In this document: positions 1-4,980 of the stretch, in pieces
How positions within the stretch are numbered: the stretch's first letter is position 1
Layout: each line of letters opens with the position of its first letter
Origin: Candidatus Hydrogenedentota bacterium
GTDB taxonomy: Bacteria; Hydrogenedentota; Hydrogenedentia; Hydrogenedentales; SLHB01
Reading direction: 5' to 3'
DNA length: 5,835 bases
NCBI GenBank assembly: GCA_023384315.1
Contig: JAHDWY010000314.1
Coordinates: 1 to 5,835 of the forward strand
Notes under the pieces: model-generated
What the model was told of the DNA's origin: nothing
Database searches by the model: none
The model's input: the letters and a program-made list of their open reading frames with translations, nothing else
Translations under genes and position numbers: made by a program

Positions 1-36
1 TGCTTCACTCGCAGCGCTCATTTGCACTCAGCGACT

Positions 37-71
37 GAGAACTTCCTGGACGAAAATCATTCCCATCCTAC
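37..71 (-). repeat. REP-like palindromic repeat, copy A (downstream of hydrolase)
   Basis: Read on the minus strand, the copy begins with GTAG (71-68), runs straight into a palindrome at 48-68 centred on 58, and ends in a tail AGGAAGTTCTC (47-37). It starts two bases after the TAA stop of the hydrolase. This is the most diverged copy of the family. Even so, all ten arm positions still pair in minus-sense RNA, three of them as G.U pairs; on the plus strand the same positions would be A-C mismatches. No T-run follows, so it does not look like a classical intrinsic terminator. Confidence 0.8.
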
Positions 72-73
72 GT

Positions 74-1861
74 TTACAAACCAAGCGCATCGAAGACCAG
101 TTCCTGCACCGAGGTCAGGCCCTCGAAGATCGTCGGCGGCACGGGCGGCTCGGGATCGGGCACGACGGCAACCTGATCCGGCGCGCTGAGCCATTGCCCC
201 GTGGGGAAGGTGACCTTCGATCCCGGATGGATCGTCACGATAAACGGATTCGTCGTGGGCCGCAGATATGGCGTGTCTTCCGTCGAGAGGGTGATGCGCA
301 ACCGGTGGCCCGCTTCGAAGGTATAGAACATGCCGAAGTTCTCGAAGGTTGTCGTGTGCAACGGCGATGCGACGAGTGGCGCCGAGTTGACTGGTTCGCT
401 GAACGTGCCGCGCGAAATGAGTGTCGCGTTCCCCTGGGGGTCGACGTCCCAGATCTTCGGGTTGACCTGAAACGCGGCGAGCAGGCCCGGTTCGCCCACA
501 GGCAACTGGTGAATGCTGATCACTTTGAGATCGAAGGTCGGGATACCGGCGACATCGATCGCATTCGAACTCGTGAATGGCGCGGTCTCAAAGGTCAACA
601 CGCCGGGGATCTGCGACAGATTCGGCAGCGGCAGCCCAAGTCCCAACAGCAACTCGCTCGTTACCGGCTCGTCCAGGTAGCCCGAACCGGCGTACGTGTT
701 GATCATGGGCAGCGGCAACGTGAGCAGGGGAAGTGGGGGAGTGGTGGACAGCGTGCCGCCCGTGGCCGATGTGGCCTTCAGATAGTACGTGCGGCTCGGC
801 GTGGTAATATCGTCCGCATAACGCACCGTGCCGTCCCAGTGGCTATTGAAATATCCCGCGTTCGCAATTTCGATGTCCGACGTCGTGATCAGCGGCGTCT
901 CCGATTCCGGCGCGCCTTTGAGTTGCCGGTTGAGCCACTGCTCGACTTGATCGAAAAGCCGCTCGATCTCGTCGCCGTCGCCTACCGCCGGTGGATGTCC
1001 GATGCCGCCCAAGTAGAGCCGCGTTTCGATGCCGCGCGAGGTGAGTTCCTGAAACGCTTTCATCGCCGTGTTCGCGGGAAACAGGCTGTCGTTGATCCCC
1101 TGGATGATGAACACCGGGATGTTCACGTCATCCCAATGCCCCGTCATGCTGCGCGCCGTCAGTTCGGCTTCGACGTGCTGCATGTTTACGCCTGTCACCA
1201 TCTCAAGCACGATCTGGTGGAACGTGTTCGAATAGTTCTGCTCTTCCGGCACGAATCCCGTGGCGTAGAACCCCACCGGCCACACCATCATGGTCACGTC
1301 ATAAGGCACCATCGCGTCGTACAGATTCGTCGCCGTGGCTATCGGCACCACCGTCCGCACGGCGGGATGCCCCGACCGCGCCAGCGCCCACGCATGCAAC
1401 CCGCCATAGCTCGCGCCGACCTGCCCGATGGAATCCGGCAGCACCGCGCCCGCCACGAGAGCGTTACCGGGATCGATGAGCCAGTCGACCGCGTCGATGA
1501 GGTCCTGCTGCTCCTTCGGCCCGAGCAGGTCGACCTGCCCCGGCGTGTCTCCGAACCCGCGCGACGTGTACGACAGCACGACGTAGCCATTGCGCGCGAG
1601 CCGTTCGCGGATGGACCGATCGTTCCCCTTATGCCCGCCGAACCCGTGGTTCCAGATGACTCCGGGCACCGCATCAGGGAGATCGGGAATGATGACTTCG
1701 GCATCGAGCGATACCGGATTGCCGCTGTCGTCCGGCGAGGTCACCGGAATCGACGTCACGAACGTCTGGATGGACACCTGCGCCGAGGCCACCGCCCCAG
1801 CCAACGCTACGATCGCTACCCCTGCAAACTTCGACCAAAACACCCGAGACTTCTTGTCCAT
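74..1861 (-). CDS. Secreted CocE/NonD family alpha/beta hydrolase (S15/X-Pro dipeptidyl-peptidase-like)
   Basis: Predicted exported serine hydrolase of 595 residues, acting on an ester or peptide substrate that cannot be named. The signal peptide has charged MDKK, a hydrophobic core and an ASA cleavage site near residue 27. The catalytic domain (about 35-320) shows an HGFGG oxyanion segment, an SRGFGDTPG motif, the nucleophile elbow GASYGG (Ser151), IQGINDSLFP (Asp258) and GGIGHPP (His289), so the triad looks complete. The C-terminal half (about 325-570) matches the beta-sandwich PF08530, with LTFETAPFTSS, IDVAGIPTFDLKV, IWDVDPQGNATLISRG and FEAGHRLRITLS. A proline-rich tail closes it. The start at 1861 is chosen over an in-frame ATG at 1885 because GAGGAAG precedes it by five bases and the signal peptide is then normal. 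The family and triad are well supported. Cocaine esterase, glutaryl acylase and X-Pro peptidase are all members, so specificity is open. Confidence 0.9.
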   Translation of the reverse strand: MDKKSRVFWSKFAGVAIVALAGAVASAQVSIQTFVTSIPVTSPDDSGNPVSLDAEVIIPDLPDAVPGVIWNHGFGGHKGNDRSIRERLARNGYVVLSYTSRGFGDTPGQVDLLGPKEQQDLIDAVDWLIDPGNALVAGAVLPDSIGQVGASYGGLHAWALARSGHPAVRTVVPIATATNLYDAMVPYDVTMMVWPVGFYATGFVPEEQNYSNTFHQIVLEMVTGVNMQHVEAELTARSMTGHWDDVNIPVFIIQGINDSLFPANTAMKAFQELTSRGIETRLYLGGIGHPPAVGDGDEIERLFDQVEQWLNRQLKGAPESETPLITTSDIEIANAGYFNSHWDGTVRYADDITTPSRTYYLKATSATGGTLSTTPPLPLLTLPLPMINTYAGSGYLDEPVTSELLLGLGLPLPNLSQIPGVLTFETAPFTSSNAIDVAGIPTFDLKVISIHQLPVGEPGLLAAFQVNPKIWDVDPQGNATLISRGTFSEPVNSAPLVASPLHTTTFENFGMFYTFEAGHRLRITLSTEDTPYLRPTTNPFIVTIHPGSKVTFPTGQWLSAPDQVAVVPDPEPPVPPTIFEGLTSVQELVFDALGL

Positions 1862-1866
1862 AGCTT

Positions 1867-1873
1867 CTTCCTC
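1867..1873 (-). promoter_or_regulatory. Shine-Dalgarno site fixing the hydrolase start at 1861
   Basis: On the minus strand GAGGAAG is followed by AAGCT and then ATG, which is good spacing. The alternative in-frame ATG at 1885 would add MATHEEEA in front of the charged MDKK and spoil the signal peptide. Confidence 0.65.
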
Positions 1874-1942
1874 ATGGGTTGCCAAACCACTTCGGAACTA
1901 CGCAAGTAAGTCTCCACGCAACAGACCCCTTCTGGCGGTCTC

Positions 1943-1971
1943 AGTATAACCGGAACTCCCCGATTTGGCCA
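1943..1971 (-). promoter_or_regulatory. Candidate sigma70-type promoter of the hydrolase gene
   Basis: On the minus strand TATACT (1948-1943) matches the -10 consensus at five of six bases. TGGCCA (1971-1966) lies 17 bases upstream and matches TTGACA at four of six. Transcription would start near 1936 and leave a leader of about 75 bases. The -35 box borders REP copy B. This rests on consensus matching alone. Confidence 0.35.
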
Positions 1972-1976
1972 CCCCC

Positions 1977-2028
1977 GTAGGTCGGGAATGATTCCCGGCC
2001 AGTCCCATTCTCGACCAACCGCGTGCGG
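1977..2028 (+). repeat. REP-like palindromic repeat, copy B (long form)
   Basis: GTAG (1977-1980) leads into a palindrome at 1980-2000 centred on 1990, with arms GGTCGGGAAT and ATTCCCGGCC. The single non-Watson-Crick position is T-G, which pairs as U.G in plus-sense RNA. It is followed by a long tail shared almost base for base with copy D, including CCATTCTCGACCAACCGC and a small second palindrome CCGCGTGCGG (2019-2028). It does not follow a plus-strand gene, unlike copy D. It forms an inverted pair with copy C. Confidence 0.85.
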
Positions 2029-2117
2029 ACCCAACGTTACGATTCGCACCGAAACCACGCCCCCCCAATTCCCGGTGTCGACTGCGAATCTTGGTCTGAC
2101 TTCAATGCTTAGCACCC

Positions 2118-2152
2118 GAGAACTTCCTGGTCGGGAATCATTCCCGGCCTAC
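2118..2152 (-). repeat. REP-like palindromic repeat, copy C (short form)
   Basis: On the minus strand GTAG (2152-2149) precedes a palindrome at 2129-2149 centred on 2139, then the short-form tail AGGAAGTTCTC shared with copies A and E. Unlike the other four copies, the odd arm position is C-A in this orientation, so one pair is lost. It folds completely only on the plus strand. The bases just before it (GCCTCAA) are the same as those before copy E. Confidence 0.85.
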
Positions 2153-2181
2153 TTGAGGCGTTCCCAATCGAAGTAGAATTC
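2149..2181 (-). pseudogene. Possible 3'-end remnant of an amidohydrolase-like gene
   Basis: Directly before REP copy C on the minus strand the reading frame gives EFYFDWERLK and then TAG. The intact amidohydrolase ends in LIDWDRMGLK and TAG directly before REP copy E. The shared DW-acid-R...LK-stop pattern and the identical 12-base GCCTCAAGTAGG across both junctions suggest either a duplicated gene end carried with the REP or a chance similarity. No further homology upstream is visible, because that DNA is antisense to rhaT and its leader. At about 30 bases this is weak evidence. Confidence 0.25.
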
Positions 2182-2335
2182 CCGGCACGCGCGCGGTAGA
2201 CTTGGCGCGGGGGAATCCGAGCATCGAAAGGGGGGTGCCGCTACGTTCCGCAGTTCCGAGCCGGGGGGAGTCGCATGTCGCGCTGATGGCACAGCGGGCG
2301 CTTTCTGTGTCGCGGGTCTGGCTTCGGCCACGTTC

Positions 2336-2340
2336 GAGGG
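2336..2340 (+). promoter_or_regulatory. Shine-Dalgarno site for rhaT (GTG start)
   Basis: GAGGG lies nine bases before GTG at 2350. This supports a GTG start where no ATG is usable: the only upstream in-frame ATG, at 2275, meets a TGA after three codons. Confidence 0.6.
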
Positions 2341-2349
2341 CGGCTCAAC

Positions 2350-3417
2350 GTGGTGACGGCAAGCCCGCTGTTGGGAACTCTGCTGCACGCCTTCGGCGCC
2401 ATGGCGGCCGCGCTCTGCTACACGCCGCAACAGAAACTGCGCGGCTGGTCCTGGCAGACCTATTGGTTGGCCCAGGCCTTTGTCTGCTGGTTCGCCCTGC
2501 CCTTCATCGGCGCCTACCTGACCATTCCCCGGCTCGGCGAAGTGCTCCAGGCCGCGCCCAAGAGCGCCATGATGATCACCTTCGTGCTGGGCGTCGTCTA
2601 CGGCGTCGGCGGCACGGCCTTCGGTCTCGCCATCCGCTACATCGGGTATTCGCTGACCTACGCGATTGCCATCGGCATTTCCTGCGTCCTCGGCACCCTG
2701 ACCGGACCGCTCATCAGCGGCGCGTTGCGCGACCTGCTCACGAAGACCGGGTCCGGCTGGGTCATGAGCGGCATCTTCATCGGCGTCTTCGGCACGCTCC
2801 TCTGCGGTTGGGCGGGCCGACTCAAAGAGCGGGAACTGGAAACGGACACCGCCGCCGCGCAGACCTTCTCCCTCACGAAAGGGCTGTTGCTGTGCCTCGT
2901 GGCGGGCGTCCTGTCCGCGATCTACGGCATCGCCGTGAACGATACCGGACGTCCCATCGCGGATACGGCGGCGCAGTTCGGCGCGGGGCACTGGCAGACG
3001 AACGTGGTGTACATCTTCTCCAACAGCGGCGCCTTTCTGACGACGATGCTCTACACGCTCTGGCTCGGCCGCCGCGAGAAGACCTTCGGCGAATTCCGGC
3101 GCGTGGGCGAAGCGGCCCAGGGCGCACTGCCGGTGAACTACGCCATGGCTCTGCTCACCGGATGCCTCTGGTACTCCCAGTTCCTGTTCTACGGACTCGG
3201 CCACGTCCGCATGGGCCAGTTTCAATTCTCCAGTTGGGCCATTCACATGATCATGCTGATCCTCTTCAGCAGCCTCACCGGAATCGTCCTCCGCGAATGG
3301 CACGGCCGCAGCCTCCGCACCAAATCCCTCATCGCCATCGCCTTCCTGACCCTCGTCTTCTCCGTCATCATCCTCACCTACGGCAACTACCTCGGCGAAC
3401 AACCCGCAACGCCCTGA
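2350..3417 (+). CDS. rhaT: L-rhamnose/H+ symporter, RhaT family
   Basis: Inner-membrane permease of 355 residues, close to the 344 of E. coli RhaT, predicted to import L-rhamnose or a related 6-deoxysugar with a proton. About ten hydrophobic helices can be placed near residues 7-25, 38-58, 73-93, 97-118, 135-152, 177-197, 213-238, 262-283, 294-314 and 325-345. Recalled E. coli motifs line up along the length: HAFGAMAAALCYTP near the N-terminus, LKER then LTKGLLLCLVAGVLSA (about 158-190), GCLWYSQFLFYGLGHVRMG (about 271-289) and LREW (about 314-317). It starts at GTG; a second GTG follows immediately and cannot be excluded. It is divergent from the hydrolase, and no rhamnose catabolic or regulatory gene lies in the window. 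REP copy D starts ten bases after its TGA. The family is secure; the exact sugar is inferred. Confidence 0.92.
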   Translation: MVTASPLLGTLLHAFGAMAAALCYTPQQKLRGWSWQTYWLAQAFVCWFALPFIGAYLTIPRLGEVLQAAPKSAMMITFVLGVVYGVGGTAFGLAIRYIGYSLTYAIAIGISCVLGTLTGPLISGALRDLLTKTGSGWVMSGIFIGVFGTLLCGWAGRLKERELETDTAAAQTFSLTKGLLLCLVAGVLSAIYGIAVNDTGRPIADTAAQFGAGHWQTNVVYIFSNSGAFLTTMLYTLWLGRREKTFGEFRRVGEAAQGALPVNYAMALLTGCLWYSQFLFYGLGHVRMGQFQFSSWAIHMIMLILFSSLTGIVLREWHGRSLRTKSLIAIAFLTLVFSVIILTYGNYLGEQPATP

Positions 3418-3427
3418 GCCGCCGCCC

Positions 3428-3478
3428 GTAGGTCGGGAATGATTCCCGACCAGTCCCATTCTCGACCAACCGCATGCG
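3428..3478 (+). repeat. REP-like palindromic repeat, copy D (long form, perfect palindrome)
   Basis: GTAG (3428-3431) leads into a perfect palindrome at 3431-3451: ten-base arms GGTCGGGAAT and ATTCCCGACC around a single G at 3441. The long tail is nearly identical to that of copy B and ends in the perfect 8-base palindrome CGCATGCG (3471-3478), where copy B has CCGCGTGCGG. It begins ten bases after the rhaT stop, so it sits in the rhaT 3' untranslated region and could protect or end that transcript. No T-run follows. Confidence 0.88.
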
Positions 3479-3637
3479 AGACGGAAGCACGGAGTCGCAC
3501 GGAAATTGCGTCCACCGCCTGCCAATGTTAACTCCGTACTGAGCCACCACGCTTGGGCGTAGTGAGAATTTCTCCGGGGCTCTGCCGTTCCGTCGTGCGT
3601 CGAGTGCGCTGGATCACGGATCGAGATGAGAAAGAAG

Positions 3638-3803
3638 AAGAACATCCCCCTTGATCCCCCTTCAAAGGGGGAATTGTGCGCGACCGTGGTTATGCGCATA
3701 CTCAGCGTAATCTGCTCCGAATTCCAGGCGATCCCTCCCTCAACACAGCACGAAGTGTTGGGTGTTTTTCCCCCTTTGAAGGGGGATCAAGGGGGATGTT
3801 CTT
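3638..3803. mobile_element. MITE-like element with 36-bp perfect terminal inverted repeats
   Basis: The left arm 3638-3673 and right arm 3768-3803 are exact reverse complements over 36 bases. Each contains AACATCCCCCTTGATCCCCC followed by TTCAAAGGGGG, so each arm also folds on itself (CCCCCTT against AAGGGGG). The 94-base interior has no coding capacity but carries its own hairpin, CAACAC...GTGTTG (3741-3760). No flanking target-site duplication is evident. Size, perfect ends and lack of a gene fit a non-autonomous miniature element. From memory, similar CCCCCTTGATCCCCCTT repeats are common between genes in many environmental bacteria. A large cruciform or structured-RNA repeat is the alternative. 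Confidence 0.75.
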
Positions 3804-3816
3804 TGTACTTTTCGGG

Positions 3817-3833
3817 GGCTTCCTTTAGAAGCC
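3817..3833. other. Small hairpin beside the MITE-like element
   Basis: GGCTTC, a loop CTTTA, then GAAGCC form a six-base-pair stem, extended by two G.U pairs in plus-sense RNA. No T-run follows on either strand, so it is not a confident terminator. It lies some 400 bases after rhaT and about 85 bases after the amidohydrolase stop. Confidence 0.3.
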
Positions 3834-3888
3834 TTCCTGAAGCCAGCAGTTCTACTGAATTCGCAGCCACGATCTAGGCTCGGCGATC

Positions 3889-3923
3889 GAAAACTTCCTG
3901 GACGGGAATCATTCCCATCCTAC
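3889..3923 (-). repeat. REP-like palindromic repeat, copy E, supplying the amidohydrolase stop codon
   Basis: On the minus strand GTAG (3923-3920) precedes a palindrome at 3900-3920 centred on 3910, then the short-form tail AGGAAGTTTTC. The TAG of GTAG (3922-3920) is the stop codon of the amidohydrolase, so repeat and gene overlap. The one non-Watson-Crick arm position reads U.G in minus-sense RNA and C-A on the other strand. Together with copy D it brackets the MITE-like element. Confidence 0.87.
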
Positions 3924-4972
3924 TTGAGGCCCATGCGGTCCCAGTCGATGAGGCGGGTAATCCCGGTGCCGGTGGGTTTCTTGGCCTGGAAGGCCAGGTA
4001 GTTCTCCCGCAGGATGCGGTTCAGGAGGTCCGGCGGGAGGTTCAGGCCGTTCAAGGTCTGGCCGGGGAGAACGGGGGAGTGGTAGGTCGCTTTCCCAAGT
4101 AGGTCGAGGTAGGACTGATACCGCGCGCGAATCCAGGCCTCGTCTTTCTCCGCGTACGCAGTGATGACGCAGTCCGTCCCGAACAGGAACCGGTCCGGGT
4201 AGTCCGCGAACAAGGCCCGGAACTTGTCCGGGTCCCGCGACACGCGCTGGAGCCCCGCCTTCAAGTAGTCGTCGTGACCGAAACTGATGTCCGTATACAG
4301 GTTCGGGAAAGTGTCCAGAAACTCGCGCAACCGCGAATCCTTGATGGACGACAACATGAAGTGGGGGCAGATGACCTTCAAATCGGGGAATTGCTTCAAC
4401 ACCGCGATGAACTCTTTCGCGAAGCCCGGCGTCTTCGGGCCGGGATTGACGTGGAAGCAGACGGGGATGAAGCGTTCCTCGCAAAACGCGTACAACGGCA
4501 GCATCGCCGGATCGTCCAGCGGCCGCGTGTGGAAGAAGTACGCGCCGGTCTTCTTCGTCCGGTACCCGTGGCCGAGATACAGTTTCAATCCCGTTGCGCC
4601 GCGCTCCACCAGCGACAGAAATTTTGAAAACATGTCCGGGTCTTCCGGAGTGACCGTCGGCCACGCCTCGAACCGCCCCGGCCACCGCGCCACGATCCGC
4701 AACAAGGCCTCGTTGTTCTCATCGTACCGCGAGAACCCCAGGTCCTCGTTTAACGTAATCGTGAACCACGAACTCCCCACCAACACCGTCCGCTCGATCC
4801 CCAAATCATCCATCACCGCCAACAGCTTCGGCACCTCCGCCTCGGATTGGATGTGCTCGTGGGTGTTGATGATCTGGGCGGGAATCCAAAGTAGGGAGCA
4901 AGAAAGCAAAAGACCAATCAAGGACGACAAGAGTTGCTCACCAAGAATTTGTTGTTGTGGCCAATATTCCAA
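3920..4972 (-). CDS. Amidohydrolase_2 (PF04909) family metal-dependent hydrolase
   Basis: TIM-barrel hydrolase or decarboxylase of up to 350 residues. The expected metal ligands are visible: HxH in NTHEH (His38, His40), His174 in VCFHVNPG, His204 in ICPHF and Asp267 in LFGTDCV. Other barrel segments are GATGLKLYLG (125-134) and NLYTDISFG (224-232). The family includes ACMSD-like decarboxylases and sugar lactonases; the substrate is unknown. The start is uncertain. The frame opens at TTG 4972, eight bases after the upstream stop and without a Shine-Dalgarno site. TTG 4930 has GGTGAG six bases before it and would give 336 residues starting at SSLIGLLLSCSLLW. No ATG occurs before Met54, which would lose HxH. 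Residues 13-33 are hydrophobic but lack an N-terminal positive charge, so a signal peptide is doubtful. Codon usage changes sharply at residue 31. The stop lies inside REP copy E. Confidence 0.85.
   Translation of the reverse strand: MEYWPQQQILGEQLLSSLIGLLLSCSLLWIPAQIINTHEHIQSEAEVPKLLAVMDDLGIERTVLVGSSWFTITLNEDLGFSRYDENNEALLRIVARWPGRFEAWPTVTPEDPDMFSKFLSLVERGATGLKLYLGHGYRTKKTGAYFFHTRPLDDPAMLPLYAFCEERFIPVCFHVNPGPKTPGFAKEFIAVLKQFPDLKVICPHFMLSSIKDSRLREFLDTFPNLYTDISFGHDDYLKAGLQRVSRDPDKFRALFADYPDRFLFGTDCVITAYAEKDEAWIRARYQSYLDLLGKATYHSPVLPGQTLNGLNLPPDLLNRILRENYLAFQAKKPTGTGITRLIDWDRMGLK
4937..4942 (-). promoter_or_regulatory. Possible Shine-Dalgarno for alternative amidohydrolase start (TTG 4930)
   Basis: GGTGAG is complementary to part of the 16S anti-SD and lies six bases before TTG at 4930-4928. 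TTG at 4972 has no comparable site, so this is the better-supported initiation point, although TTG starts are rare. Confidence 0.35.
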
Positions 4973-4980
4973 TAAGAGGT

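Larger units (their letters stand above)
1862..2349. other. Divergent intergenic region between hydrolase and rhaT
   Basis: These 488 bases hold the hydrolase ribosome-binding site and candidate promoter, REP copies B (plus) and C (minus) separated by about 90 bases, a short possible gene-end remnant next to copy C, and a G-rich leader (2182-2349) before rhaT. Between the two REPs there is a C-run (CCCCCCC, about 2069-2075) and no recognisable gene. No convincing rhaT promoter is visible. The ORFs crossing this region have no recognisable protein features. Confidence 0.7.
3418..3919. other. Convergent intergenic region packed with repeats
   Basis: These 502 bases separate the 3' ends of rhaT and the amidohydrolase. 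In order they hold REP copy D, three loosely spaced ACGGA(A/G) units (3481-3504), about 130 bases with nothing recognised, the MITE-like element, a small hairpin, and REP copy E. No credible gene is present: the short frame at 3626-3877 simply translates the inverted repeats. Confidence 0.75.

Noticed and set aside
194..1909. 571-residue plus-strand open frame
   Set aside because: It is antisense to the hydrolase, is extremely rich in Arg and His with no recognisable domain, and the opposite strand encodes a clear signal peptide, triad and PF08530 motifs.
2153..2179. TTGAGG and TAGAAT as a rhaT promoter
   Set aside because: The spacing is only 15 bases, both boxes are imperfect, and the site overlaps the proposed gene-end remnant; not reliable enough to annotate.
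2263..2286. Three-codon minicistron (ATG TCG CGC TGA) after a strong GGGGGGAG, in frame with rhaT, upstream of it
   Set aside because: It could be a leader peptide, but such short frames arise by chance, the SD-to-ATG spacing is only about four bases, and nothing else marks regulation by translation here.
2202..3431. 409-residue plus-strand open frame overlapping rhaT
   Set aside because: It is Arg/His/Pro-rich and out of frame with rhaT, which matches a known family along its whole length.
3431..3451. REP copy D palindrome as an intrinsic terminator of rhaT
   Set aside because: The stem is strong, but no T-run follows it, and the same sequence recurs in places not following a plus-strand gene. 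It is better explained as a repeat that may secondarily affect transcript ends.
3481..3504. ACGGA(A/G) units as a tandem or CRISPR-like array
   Set aside because: There are only three short units with unequal spacing and no constant repeat or spacer structure.
2149..3699. 516-residue minus-strand open frame
   Set aside because: It is antisense to rhaT. Its Glu/Gly/Ala/Arg-rich low-complexity sequence is the usual mirror of a GC-rich membrane-protein gene. Its start even translates the MITE-like arm. Only its last few codons are discussed, as a possible remnant.
37..3923. The GGGAATGATTCCC palindromes as operator sites of one regulator
   Set aside because: The copies sit at gene 3' ends, always carry GTAG on one side, and have longer shared tails; this fits a dispersed repeat better than operators, which would be expected in promoter regions.
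3909..4685. 258-residue minus-strand frame overlapping the amidohydrolase
   Set aside because: It is a Pro/Arg-rich shifted frame of the amidohydrolase without a recognised motif.
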